Source: Oribacterium sp. oral taxon 102 (GTDB taxonomy: Bacteria; Bacillota; Clostridia; Lachnospirales; Lachnospiraceae). Taken from it: a stretch of DNA of 64,000 nt. The position numbers were made by a program, and so were the translations under genes. How positions within the stretch are numbered: position 1 is the first letter of the stretch; each line of letters begins with the position of its first letter. A model generated the notes under the pieces. The model saw nothing but the letters and a program-made list of their open reading frames with translations, had not been told where the DNA came from and made no database searches. This document shows positions 45,401 through 54,398 of the stretch, one piece after another. The stretch is taken from positions 2,399,501 to 2,463,500 of the forward strand of contig NZ_JABXYT010000001.1 of assembly GCF_013394775.1 (NCBI RefSeq), read 5' to 3'.

Positions 45401-47836
45401 TTTATCTACATCGGGAGTACGCTTTACGGCATGACAATAGTACTGAGCTATGCCTTGAAGAATTTCTCTACAATCGCCCATATTAATGAGATTTATCTTT
45501 ATTACACGGTTATTTATCTCATCAAATATATAGCGGAAATGACTTGTGAATTCCTCAACTTTATCTTCCACCAATTTTGCTACGTATCTCCGCCCGCCCA
45601 TATATTTGCGATTCTTTGCCGGGGCATAGTACTTCCATTCAAGAGAATATGTTTGGTCAGAGACCTTATAAACAGTTCGCTTTCTCTGAATGTATGGCAA
45701 TAAATATATAGAATTCAGCCTGTCAATGACGACATCAGACGCATGTTCCATATCATGCTCATTTAGTAACAACAGTTGATAGGCAACATTCAACGGATGA
45801 AACGGTGTTAAAAGAATTTCCGATGCATCATTTCCAACAATAAGCATTCCAAGCTGCAAAGCATTCTGCTGCTCTAGCGTCAATGTCATACGCTCTTTTA
45901 GTTGGGCGAATTCATTTATAAATGCATTGAGATATTGTTCAGCTGCGCTCTTGAGTTCTTCATCTCCAATATATGCCAATGTTGGAGTAGTCTCTTTTCC
46001 TTTAAATGCATCAAGATAATTTAAATAAGATGACTTCAAGGCTGAGCTAAGTTGCAAGTCGACTACTTGAATCTTCGGATTTTTATTATCTTGATCATCA
46101 TTTATAATGCCAGTTGACACCCTGCAATTGATCATCGTATTTTCAATATTCAGTTCCCTTGCCAAGTGTCCTTTAACAAAGTATTCCTGTGAATCCCTCT
46201 GGATTTGTCCATCACCAGACAAGTTAAAGCTATTGTGGTATGATAACTTGTCTCTCAGTATTCTCCTTCCAGTAATTTCTTGGCTTTTTGCTTCATCAGG
46301 ATAAAGGACAAACGGCACAAGAACTCCTGCAAAATTTATATCCAGACTGATTCCATTTCCATAATTGGAAAGTTCATCCTCTGTTGAGGTTAGCGTCAGC
46401 CGAGTTCTATAGTCACAGTCATATTGCTTGTTATCTTCCAGCTTCTCTGGAACAACCGTCTCGCCTGTTTGGTTAAAGCTTAAATCTGTTCCAATCCCTA
46501 ATAATTTGATCCTGCATTTTTTCTTATTCTTGTTGGAATCTATTACAAAAGAAGTTTTGATCGTCGGCATCATGTACTGCGCCGAAATATTTAGGATACA
46601 AACTTTTAATACATAGGTAATCTTGTTTGTCTCATCAGAGATAGTTATTCTATGAAACCCTGTCTGCTCATCCTCGAAACTAAAAATAAATGCATTTTTA
46701 TCGCGTTCGCAGGCATTTGCATCAGAATTCACTCCAGAATTTAGAATCCGAATGTTACAATCCACTTTCAAGTGAACAACAGGATAACTGTCCGCATTAA
46801 AAATCAAGATATTCTTCGTGCGTTTTTTTGCCTTCTGAGACCCCTCGTTTCGAATAAAGAGTTCGACGTCATCAACATATTGATTCAGCTCCATATCCCG
46901 GTAGGCATAAATATTTTCTTTTTCAATTAATAATGGCTTATCCTTCTTAGCTTGCTTACGCTCCATAGCAGCAAGTACCTGTGCATATGTTAATAATCTG
47001 CTCCATTGTTCGGTATTCTTATTCTTTCTGGAAATAATGTTGTTAATGAATCGATCATCAAAGTCAGCAGATAAATCAGTCTCTACATTCCCAAAGTGCA
47101 CACTTCGGTCTATTCTCTCGAAAAGTTCATGATCTCTTCGAATCTCCTTCTTGATCTGATTCTCCCCATAGGTATCAAATTCAGTTTTTCCATTGATATA
47201 AAAAAGACGGAATCCCGGAAATACGCTTTCATCTATACTTCCACTGCTCATAATTGCCAGCAACTCTTTATATTCGTAAAGTGAAGCTTTATCGCTAAAT
47301 ACGTCTTCTTCCCTACGATCCAGCTCATACTTGAGAATATTTTTTTCCACCAAAGACAACGTTGTACTCGTGGAAATCATTTCTCTTATTTCAGAAACCA
47401 AATTGTCAGCATAAAAGGGCATGCCTTTTGCGGACATATCTCTAGATCCACTAAGAGCGCTGTCAATTGGTCTTGCAGTCACCATCAGCAACGGTTTTCT
47501 CTCTTCATTTGCAGCATTCCGGAGTGATGCGCCAAGAAAATCACTCGTCATATTGGGATCCTGTGCGGCAACAATCACTTCGTTGTCTTTTACACGGATT
47601 GTAAATGTCGAATACATGGAACCATCCATGCAATAATAAGAATACTTGCCCTTGTTTCCGTTTTTATCTAATAACGTCTCTAGCGCATGGCTTACTTTTT
47701 GAACCATGTCGTCATCGTCAAGTTTTAAGCAGAAACTCTCTCCTGGTAGTAGCATTCCAGCACCAGATTGCTCCTGGAAATACTGATTTATTCTGTTTGC
47801 AATAAACTCATAAAATTCGTTTAACATACTGTGCAT
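42482..47836 (-). CDS. dptH: Phosphorothioation-dependent restriction ATPase DptH
   Basis: The 1,784-residue protein is the DptH restriction subunit: a long N-terminal part of unknown fold, a proline/glutamate-rich linker (about residues 1370-1405), then an FtsK/HerA-like ATPase with GTMGTGKTQFTKSL (about 1435) and ILIFDYKGDYND. It is required, with DptF and DptG, to cleave unmodified DNA. Its start overlaps dptG by 29 bases. The largest gene in the window. Confidence 0.92.
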   Translation of the reverse strand: MHSMLNEFYEFIANRINQYFQEQSGAGMLLPGESFCLKLDDDDMVQKVSHALETLLDKNGNKGKYSYYCMDGSMYSTFTIRVKDNEVIVAAQDPNMTSDFLGASLRNAANEERKPLLMVTARPIDSALSGSRDMSAKGMPFYADNLVSEIREMISTSTTLSLVEKNILKYELDRREEDVFSDKASLYEYKELLAIMSSGSIDESVFPGFRLFYINGKTEFDTYGENQIKKEIRRDHELFERIDRSVHFGNVETDLSADFDDRFINNIISRKNKNTEQWSRLLTYAQVLAAMERKQAKKDKPLLIEKENIYAYRDMELNQYVDDVELFIRNEGSQKAKKRTKNILIFNADSYPVVHLKVDCNIRILNSGVNSDANACERDKNAFIFSFEDEQTGFHRITISDETNKITYVLKVCILNISAQYMMPTIKTSFVIDSNKNKKKCRIKLLGIGTDLSFNQTGETVVPEKLEDNKQYDCDYRTRLTLTSTEDELSNYGNGISLDINFAGVLVPFVLYPDEAKSQEITGRRILRDKLSYHNSFNLSGDGQIQRDSQEYFVKGHLARELNIENTMINCRVSTGIINDDQDNKNPKIQVVDLQLSSALKSSYLNYLDAFKGKETTPTLAYIGDEELKSAAEQYLNAFINEFAQLKERMTLTLEQQNALQLGMLIVGNDASEILLTPFHPLNVAYQLLLLNEHDMEHASDVVIDRLNSIYLLPYIQRKRTVYKVSDQTYSLEWKYYAPAKNRKYMGGRRYVAKLVEDKVEEFTSHFRYIFDEINNRVIKINLINMGDCREILQGIAQYYCHAVKRTPDVDKLLKFEIRVYSNDTLDNSFNFLKNRIELKRFLDDQKLSIDSGTAMNNLEGIIAKNVHCFFIEDSGNNYKYAHITFYEMESEVTSEIATMDQIATGVSLGGLLSGVPSSRYGQKYRTGFGSKYAKKSELEKLAELINSLSQVSDSGNPYQPGVSISTQINDDAEDKMNYIYQSSNWVVFVDPKVDLDFFCEKEAGNDLLIIHYSDQYTSSSGYDAITVTHKSKQYANVIQEYLADKGVMAQPSDVGRIINLFNAINGDWLLRLVSSKRMVGVNKDSTFSREKISIIAAIKLMLAYLKHSDILWVPISMEEMLRVSGGVGLSQNDGILSAKNLGFEKGSTSDDLLFVGIHQNKGQLRVYFYPTEVKTGNNAPSVISKAFEQAAHTADGLQNAFNPDEDKDSIMYKVNRNFMMQLVINSCKKMQVYHVDDSQDWNIVLDTFREQLLNEEFTVSTNIRDLLGKGAVLSFKKGLLERTTSFKEDAINFLELPEADEYNLILKDVNNISEILRNPGSGIVPLGKMQVDDLNGNGESIKSTPYDEKDDPVKPILSDQPEPFATKPEQPEIPDEPEKPELPEPKTDKSDVVKLGNGIRVKFGNNRMDGSPVFWYPNDTRQVFHTNTGIIGTMGTGKTQFTKSLITQLYRNASNNVDGAPLGILIFDYKGDYNDTKPDFVDAVHPLIVAPYHLPFNPLSLIEGGGKKNLLPIHTANAFKETLSTVFNLGPKQDSILMQCMTAAYQSKGITPANASTWSSTPPTFEDVFNIYMDDDDIKKNDSLFAAMSKLHDFEIFEPDANKTKSLYDLLNGVVVVDLSGFAGQDDIQDLVVAITLNLFYSQMQTYGSSKLDGKLRQLTKFILVDEADNFMSKDFPALKRILKEGREFGVGTILSTQFLKHFETGEDNYAKYILTWVVHCVADFNPSNVDFVFNTEPKSKEEQKLFNDIKQLKMHNSIVRIGTGKPIYLEDLPFWKLIKGEE

Positions 47837-49223
47837 CCCCGCTATCGCTCTTTTTATCCAAAAGATTCAGCTTTGTGAAGAACTCCTGAAGCAATGCCTT
47901 TGATGTGTTGTCCAGGTAGATTCCTCTTGTTTCATATTCTTTAAACAAGTCCACCAATCTGATGCGTTCCTTATCTTGTATAGATATTTTGGTTAGAAAA
48001 ATAATGTCGCTTTCTGTTAAATTGAAAACCAATCCACTTTTACGCCTGTTCTTGAGCCATCTATTTCTATAAAATTCAGTTAATTTCTCAACATAGAAAT
48101 CATTTGCCCTTTTTCGTTCAGTATTCTGGAATTGAACAAGCACACAACCAAATAAATGTCTAATAGCTGAATCCGTTTCACTGAAGCTTTCCTCATTCTG
48201 AACCTGATCAAACTTTTTGTAATCACCCACTGCATCTATATATTGATTTTCAATCTTCTTGACCTCTGATGCAGTGGCATGATCATCTAATAGGCCTCCT
48301 TTAACGTAATCCGCAATCTTTTTGTAATCCAGCATCTCATTTGGCTCTTCTGTTTGGTTCAAAAGCTCCAACGTGACTGCGTGGCTGAATATATGTGACA
48401 CATTTTCTTGGAGTTTTCGCCATCCTCCGGTGCAGCATTTTCTATTCGCACTTACCTTCTCCCAATCAAGAGCAAAATATATTTCTACTGGAGCATTCCG
48501 ATTAGCGCTCCCAAAGTGATCGAGCATAATGCAGGTTTGCGAGGTATAGTACAAGTAATATAGAGAAATCAGATTAGAAAGGTCTTCTGGGGAAGTCATT
48601 CCATTTTCCAACATATAACGAAAATCACGTTCGAACTTTATTGAAGCGTCATCAAAAATCCTAAAATATACAGGATCATTTTTAGTAGAAACGCTTTGTT
48701 CTGTTCCCAGACACTCTGTCATCAATCTTTCCAGCGCATTATATGGATAATTCTTCATCGCTATCTTAATGGCTTCTAAAACATTGTCATCGATATCAAA
48801 TACATCTCGAAGAAATTGTGCCAGTCTTACGGCGCTTTTGTTTTGAGAATCTCCCTGAAATGCATATAGCCCGATGTTATCCGCAATGAACTCATTATCC
48901 TTATAAAAAAGAGAACTTATTATTTTTTTTAGAGGCTCTTCATCTTTGGACTCAACATCTACCTCATCAAGTATCTTTTTCCATACATGTTCAAACGAAG
49001 TATCAGGGGAACTTACTCTTAGTGATTCCTTAATAAAATCAGCAATCGCCTCAGCCATATTTACAACTAGAGGTGATGCGGTTTTTCCACTAGCTTTATA
49101 AGGGAACAGATGAAATCTCTGATCTTGTGTATGTGTGATCCGAAGGGAGTCAGCACTCTTCTCTTCGGTTGATTTCCAATTGAATTTTTCCTTAAATGCT
49201 TCTTCAGAAATGATATATTTCAT
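47808..49223 (-). CDS. dptG: Phosphorothioation-dependent restriction protein DptG
   Basis: The 471-residue protein matches DptG in position and pattern, an alpha-helical protein with no obvious enzymatic motif. It overlaps dptF by four bases and dptH by 29. It is needed with DptF and DptH to restrict DNA lacking phosphorothioates; its precise job in the complex is not known. Confidence 0.87.
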   Translation of the reverse strand: MKYIISEEAFKEKFNWKSTEEKSADSLRITHTQDQRFHLFPYKASGKTASPLVVNMAEAIADFIKESLRVSSPDTSFEHVWKKILDEVDVESKDEEPLKKIISSLFYKDNEFIADNIGLYAFQGDSQNKSAVRLAQFLRDVFDIDDNVLEAIKIAMKNYPYNALERLMTECLGTEQSVSTKNDPVYFRIFDDASIKFERDFRYMLENGMTSPEDLSNLISLYYLYYTSQTCIMLDHFGSANRNAPVEIYFALDWEKVSANRKCCTGGWRKLQENVSHIFSHAVTLELLNQTEEPNEMLDYKKIADYVKGGLLDDHATASEVKKIENQYIDAVGDYKKFDQVQNEESFSETDSAIRHLFGCVLVQFQNTERKRANDFYVEKLTEFYRNRWLKNRRKSGLVFNLTESDIIFLTKISIQDKERIRLVDLFKEYETRGIYLDNTSKALLQEFFTKLNLLDKKSDSGDAQYVKRIL

Positions 49224-50944
49224 CGGATCACCTCATACTTATAGCCAAATTTCGTTCTTAACAGTGCTGAATGTTCACCATTCTCAGATAACACAAAGAC
49301 TTCGTTATTGGCATTTCCAGTATTCAAAATTCTGTTAACGAAGCTAATAAAATCTGCATGATTGCTTCTATCGCTTGCTGTATGCACGTAGCCATTGTTT
49401 AATCTAACCAATAACTTATAAAGCTGAAAATCAATATTTAAGAAAACCGGTTGCTGATTTTCCGACTCATATCCGATTAGAAGTTCTGGAGAAAACCTTT
49501 GAAGTTCCTCTGCATTATTTTCGGCTGGTATGCATTCCAGATTCTCTTCAAATTCAACCTCTTCGTATAGCGAATATTTGTTATTCCGTAAATCCAGACA
49601 GACATGATGTTTTCCGTCTGTTCCACACCACTGCATTACAGCTTTTTGAACTGCATTGTATATTGAACCGAGTTTTTTTCTTTTCCCGGCATTAAAAATA
49701 TATAAGTCGTGTATGTAATATTGATATACATAATCATTGAAATTATTATTCTCCATAGCGTTGATTCTGATCAAGGTTTTAAAAAGTTCGGCTTTAATTT
49801 CTCTGTCCTGATTAATAGTTTTTATACATTCAGGTTGCAGAATGTACTCCCCGTATTCTCTATCTTTAAAATTTTCCTTCAGAATATGAGAGCAATCAGT
49901 TGCTACGTAATACTCAACAGCAAAGTCATCCCCTGCCTCATTTCTTTCTAGGAGGGGATCATTTTTCTTTACAATGTTCATTAGCTTCGAAACACCATCT
50001 TGATCAAAAATCAGATTAGGTGTCATATCAGCCACAAATAATTTCATCGCACTTTCTGTATTGGAAAGGGAATCATTGAGTTTATTGTAAGTGAAATCTT
50101 GCGGGACAGTAATATCATAAAAATAATTCAGAATTTCTCGTGTAGTGAGTATCTCCTTTTCTTTGACAATTGCCCTCACAAGTAAATCCGCCACAGATTT
50201 ACGAATAATTTCTTTTTGCATGAACATATAGTTGTAGCGAACCGGGCACTTCTTCTGAAGAGGGCATTGCCCACATCCATGCTGAAATGCCTGAAGAAAT
50301 GGACTTTCATCCTCAGATCCAAATATCTTTTCCAAGATCTCCTCAATATATTTTGACCTTGCGCCTGCAGAGGACAGGGTAAACAACTGGTAGTCTGCAA
50401 AACTCACATGCTGGAAATGGCTCGATTCCTCATAATGGTTATCTACGACATCATTGGTAAGAATGCTATGACTTTCAACATATTCTTTGAGTCTCGTAAA
50501 TCTTTGGCCAAATTCCGACTCAATGAAATTATTTAATACACCCAAATTAATTGCCAGGATCATGTTTTCACCCGGCATCTCAAGTTTTTCATCTGAAAAA
50601 CCGTCCAGCACTTCATTCAGTGTTTCAACGGCAGTCTTACTTGGCGAACTACTTTCCGTGGCATCATTATGAATTCGAAATCCATCAAGCAAATTCTCCT
50701 CATTGCAATTCTTTAAATACGAAAGTATATGAGATTTACCATCTCCAGCACTGCCGCATAGCAGAAACAGGCTCTTGATTTCACCAGTCCTTACATCACG
50801 AAGAATACTTTTCAGATCATCCTCCACATTTCTGCGGATATGCATATATCTTTTAAATTCATCGAAGCTCTTCTCACTATCGATAGAATCGCTAGACGAT
50901 TTTCTAAGTCGATTCAATTCGTCAACTAATGCACAAACTCCCAT
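49220..50944 (-). CDS. dptF: Phosphorothioation-dependent restriction ATPase DptF
   Basis: The 574-residue protein has Walker A CGSAGDGKSHIL (63-74) and the zinc-like cluster CGQCPLQKKCPV (about 223-234), the signature of DptF. It is the first gene of the restriction part; AGAGGGAG precedes its start, 18 bases after the small XRE gene. It probably powers the restriction complex. Confidence 0.92.
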   Translation of the reverse strand: MGVCALVDELNRLRKSSSDSIDSEKSFDEFKRYMHIRRNVEDDLKSILRDVRTGEIKSLFLLCGSAGDGKSHILSYLKNCNEENLLDGFRIHNDATESSSPSKTAVETLNEVLDGFSDEKLEMPGENMILAINLGVLNNFIESEFGQRFTRLKEYVESHSILTNDVVDNHYEESSHFQHVSFADYQLFTLSSAGARSKYIEEILEKIFGSEDESPFLQAFQHGCGQCPLQKKCPVRYNYMFMQKEIIRKSVADLLVRAIVKEKEILTTREILNYFYDITVPQDFTYNKLNDSLSNTESAMKLFVADMTPNLIFDQDGVSKLMNIVKKNDPLLERNEAGDDFAVEYYVATDCSHILKENFKDREYGEYILQPECIKTINQDREIKAELFKTLIRINAMENNNFNDYVYQYYIHDLYIFNAGKRKKLGSIYNAVQKAVMQWCGTDGKHHVCLDLRNNKYSLYEEVEFEENLECIPAENNAEELQRFSPELLIGYESENQQPVFLNIDFQLYKLLVRLNNGYVHTASDRSNHADFISFVNRILNTGNANNEVFVLSENGEHSALLRTKFGYKYEVIR

Positions 50945-50961
50945 TATGAATTCTCCCTCTA

Positions 50962-51165
50962 TTAGCTTCTGGTGAAATTAATAATGTCACCAAAATCGCA
51001 TCCGAGCTTATCGCAGATCTTCCCCAACACTTCAAGCGATACAGGCTCACCTTTTCCCATCTTGGCTAGTGTACTAGTGCTGATTCCCACTTTCTGAACC
51101 AGATCCATTTTCTTCATGTTCTTATCAATCAGTAATTTCCATAAACCGTTATATGACACAATCAT
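50962..51165 (-). CDS. Small XRE-type regulator of the phosphorothioation operon
   Basis: The 67-residue protein is a YozG-like Cro/C1 helix-turn-helix: MKKMDLVQKVGISTSTLAKM and KGEPVSLEVLGKICDKLGC. The ATG at 51165 is chosen for the GGAG before it and the usual family length; an upstream start would add 34 unusual residues. Being first in the operon, just before dptF, it likely controls the locus. Confidence 0.8.
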   Translation of the reverse strand: MIVSYNGLWKLLIDKNMKKMDLVQKVGISTSTLAKMGKGEPVSLEVLGKICDKLGCDFGDIINFTRS

Positions 51166-51267
51166 GATGACGCTCCATTTATCAAATGATGGAAATACAA
51201 AAGCACATGCATATATTAGCATTAATTTATGTAAATTCATATATAATTCTTCGCAACCGCAAAACAT

Positions 51268-51732
51268 ATTTTGGCTATATCAGATCAAAGGTATCAGACC
51301 AAAATGCACACCTGGCATGACTTGGTTATACCGAATGACGAGTAATACCGAACCCTTACTGAAATGCTTTAAAAACGTGGATTTTATGAAATGAATTCGG
51401 TATTACTTTTTATTGGTTTTCGCTACGAAGAAGTGTTTTTGTTCAGTGATAGACAGATATTTCGATATTACTTTTCATTTCAAGCCATAGAGCCCGCGGA
51501 TCGATTCTTCATTCGTTATTTCCTGTACTGGCTTTTTGTTGCCCATAATTCTTAAAACTTCGTCTGAGATTCATGGATTGTGCTTTGTTGAGTTTTAAGC
51601 ATTGCCTTCTTTTTTGAGATGAGTTCGATTAGTTGAGGCAATTGATACACTGGGGCAAGGCTGATGATATCGGCTTTTCCCCTTATCCGCGTTATATCGT
51701 GGCATTTGTGCATGTCAATACAGAGTCAGGGG
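51268..51732. other. Non-coding stretch between the XRE gene and the IS256 element
   Basis: No gene-sized frame with a ribosome binding site is seen. It holds a 12-bp perfect inverted repeat at 51341-51407 and AT-rich sequence. It may be the remains of an insertion end or an attachment-like site. Confidence 0.4.
51341..51407. repeat. 12-bp perfect inverted repeat
   Basis: AGTAATACCGAA (51341-51352) and its reverse complement (51396-51407) enclose 43 bases. The arms are identical to the letter. It lies near the start of the phosphorothioation locus and could be a recombinase or mobile-element end. Confidence 0.55.
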
Positions 51733-51821
51733 CGAAAGTATGAAAGTTTTTCTGTAAAAACGGAATAAGGAATTCCTTCAGGCTCTCCTGTGATATACAC
51801 TAATCACAGGAGGCCTTTACT

Positions 51822-53066
51822 ATGGCAAAAAGAGAAAAGAAACCCGTCCACAAAGTCGTGATGACCGAAGGCAAACGCCAGATCATCCAGCAACTCCTAC
51901 AGGAATACGACATTGAGACTGCCGAGGATATCCAGGATGCTCTCAAAGACCTGCTCGGCGGTACCCTCAAGGAGATGATGGAAGCCGAGATGAATGAGCA
52001 CCTCGGATATGAAAAATTCGAGCGCTTCGACTCCGACGACTACCGTAACGGCTACAAGGAAAAGACTGTCAACTCCAGCTACGGTTCCATGCGAATCGAC
52101 GTCCCGCAGGATCGCAAGTTCACGTTTGAGCCCAAAGTCGTCAAGAAGCGGCAGAAAGACATTTCTGACATCGATCAGAAGATCATCTCCATATATGCCA
52201 AGGGGATGACCACCCGTCAGACCTCCGACACGCTCATGGATATCTATGGTTTTGCGGCCTCTGAGGGCTTCATATCGGACGTGACGGATAAGATCCTGCC
52301 CCAGATCGAGGACTGGCAGAACCGGCCCTTCGACGACATCTACCCCGTCCTCTACATCGACGCAATTCACTACTCCGTCCGGGATAATGGGATCATTCGG
52401 AGGATGACGGCTTACGTCATCCTCGGGATCAGCTGCGAAGGAAAGAAAGACGTCCTGACGATCGAGGTCGGCGATAACGAGAATGCCAAGTACTGGCTGG
52501 CCGTCCTCAACAGCCTTAAGAACCGTGAGGTTAAGGATATCCTGATCATCTGCACTGACGGGCTGACTGGGATCCGCGAGGCGATCCAGACGGCTTTCCC
52601 GAAGACAGAATATCAGCGCTGCATCGTCCGCCAGGTTCGGAACACTTTAAAATACGTGGCAGGCAAAGACCGCAAGGCCTTCGCCAATGACCTCAAAACG
52701 ATCTATAATACTCCCAACGAGGAACAGGAGCGCGCCAACCGGGACCGGATCACAGAAAAGTGGTCGGAGAAATATCCGAACGCCCTGAAACGCTGGGAAC
52801 GCGACAGGGATGTCATCACTCCGATCTTCAAGTTTTCCGCAAATGTGAGAACTGTCATCTACACGACGAACGCGATCGAGAGTTTGAACGCCACATACCG
52901 CAAGCTGAACCGTCAGAGAAGCATTTTCCCCAGTGCCCAGGCTCTTCTGAAGGCCCTGTATCTGGCCACCTTTGAAGCTGCGAAAAAATGGAGCATGCCA
53001 ATCCGGAACTGGGGGCAGGGTTACGGCGAGCTGTCGATCATGTACGAAGACCGGCTTCCCGAATGA
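51822..53066 (+). CDS. IS256-family transposase, full length
   Basis: The 414-residue DDE transposase has the IS256 pattern: LKDLLGGTLKEMMEAEMNEHLGY, catalytic Asp in LYIDAIHY, the second Asp in IICTDGLTG and the Glu in TTNAIESLN. The frame is intact and the length is normal for the family. ACAGGAGG precedes the ATG. It may be active. Confidence 0.95.
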   Translation: MAKREKKPVHKVVMTEGKRQIIQQLLQEYDIETAEDIQDALKDLLGGTLKEMMEAEMNEHLGYEKFERFDSDDYRNGYKEKTVNSSYGSMRIDVPQDRKFTFEPKVVKKRQKDISDIDQKIISIYAKGMTTRQTSDTLMDIYGFAASEGFISDVTDKILPQIEDWQNRPFDDIYPVLYIDAIHYSVRDNGIIRRMTAYVILGISCEGKKDVLTIEVGDNENAKYWLAVLNSLKNREVKDILIICTDGLTGIREAIQTAFPKTEYQRCIVRQVRNTLKYVAGKDRKAFANDLKTIYNTPNEEQERANRDRITEKWSEKYPNALKRWERDRDVITPIFKFSANVRTVIYTTNAIESLNATYRKLNRQRSIFPSAQALLKALYLATFEAAKKWSMPIRNWGQGYGELSIMYEDRLPE

Positions 53067-53232
53067 TACGATAAACAGCCGAAACGAGCGGATTTCTCCG
53101 CCCGCTGTTGACATGTCAACCTGTATCCGTTATAAAATAAGCAACCATCTGAAGGCCGATAACGCTGCTTTTTGTAATCCCTCAGGCATAAATCCTATCA
53201 CAGGAAATCCTATTTACAGAGATTCCTTCACA

Positions 53233-53291
53233 CACTCGATATGAAAATCCGAGCGCTTCGACTCCCACGACTACCGTAACGGCTACAAGGA
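53233..53291 (+). repeat. Repeated piece of the IS256 transposase 5' region
   Basis: About 55 bases here match bases near 52003-52061, in the N-terminal coding part of the transposase, with only a few differences, and then run directly into the right terminal repeat. It looks like a remnant of a second copy of the same element, or an internal duplication at the end. Confidence 0.65.
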
Positions 53292-53310
53292 AAAAACTTT
53301 CATACTCTCG

Positions 53311-53694
53311 ATTATTTATCTTTTCAACATCCATTTTGCCATTTCTAATCACTTCAATATACACCCTCAAAGCAGCTCTAAATTCTGTTACCACCTTTGG
53401 CTCATGGTTTTTACTTTATTATAAACCCAAACACCAGTGCCAACAGCTGCTACACCTGCTACAGTAATTATGGTTCCTTTTTTATGCTGTTTTACAAACT
53501 GCAATGTTTTAACACCAATGCCCTGTGCCTGCTCTGCTGCTGGTAAGTCAATCGGCTTAAGGTGCTTTGCTATTTGTCCCTTATTAGGACCGATTGCCCA
53601 TCTTACTACGCTGCCAATTCTACGATATACTCCAGTCGCCAATCCTGTAGCTATATCATCTAGAATAAAAAAAGGCATCTTGTGCAATTGCCAT
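53311..53694 (-). pseudogene. Small membrane-type protein gene, frameshifted and cut by IS256
   Basis: AGGAGG at 53702-53708 fits an ATG at 53694 that starts MAIAQDAFF, but an odd T in a run of seven T residues (53667-53673 on this strand as A) shifts it; the downstream frame continues LDDIATGLATGVYRRIG. It has a hydrophobic segment (VAAVGTGVWVY) and then a second shift near an A run. The frame ends where the IS256 terminal repeat begins. I do not recognise the family. Confidence 0.6.
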
Positions 53695-53777
53695 ATAATG
53701 TACCTCCTAGTTTATTTTCATACTGGGCTTTGTAAATTTCGCGAACAAATTCTATTACTATTTCTGTATAGCTTATT

Positions 53778-54398
53778 CTATTCTCTTACAACCACGTTGG
53801 GATTATGTAGAAATTCTCCCATTTGAACCGGGATATCATCAAAACACCATCTATAATTTTTAAACTTGAACCCCATTTCCAAAACCTGTTCAAGAATAAA
53901 ATGCTCCATATCCTCATCTTTATTAAAATAAATTCCGCCGACTTTCTCACTTTTTTGCTTGGTATAGATCCTCATAAGCTCAGAAATATTTTTCCCTAGT
54001 ATCTTGCTTAAAAATAACAAAGTTCCTGCTGAATAGTTATTCCTGATGCACTGATAAATTTGTTCGTTTATTTCATCATCTGTCATTGTATTAAAGTAAA
54101 AATCATTATTTAAAGATGTGTTTTTCCACGGTATCTGTTCTCCTTGTGTCATTTCAATAACATCATTACGAACTTCCTTGAACATATCCTCTATTTTAAT
54201 ATTAGGTCTAATTATATTCGGCAATAAACATTTCGTATAAACACTGTTTCCCCCTTCTGCCGAATCCGCTCTTGCAACTTTATTTGGTGCTGTAGCAAAA
54301 GCAATTAGTGTACCATTTCCAGCCGCTATTTCTGTTAATCCATTTCCCACAAAACCTTTTGCAAAATCCACGGATGACCTGCATGCATCTAATATCAT
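53778..54398 (-). pseudogene. Caspase-family (C14) protease, N-terminally truncated
   Basis: The 206-codon frame encodes the C-terminal part of a caspase-like protein with the catalytic cysteine in MILDACRSS and TLIAFATAPNK, followed by the small-subunit-like part EDMFKEVRNDVIEMTQGEQ and a soluble tail. The first half with the catalytic histidine is missing; upstream codons end at a TGA and belong to another sequence. It may once have been a caspase-type immune effector beside the small membrane protein gene. Confidence 0.75.

Larger units (their letters stand above)
51733..53310 (+). mobile_element. IS256-family insertion sequence
   Basis: Terminal repeats CGAAAGTATGAAAGTTTTT (51733-51751) and, inverted, 53292-53310 match at 18 of 19 bases. 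The element is about 1.58 kb with one full transposase gene. No 8-9 bp target duplication is seen. Near the right end a piece of the transposase 5' region (about 53233-53291) is repeated. Confidence 0.8.
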
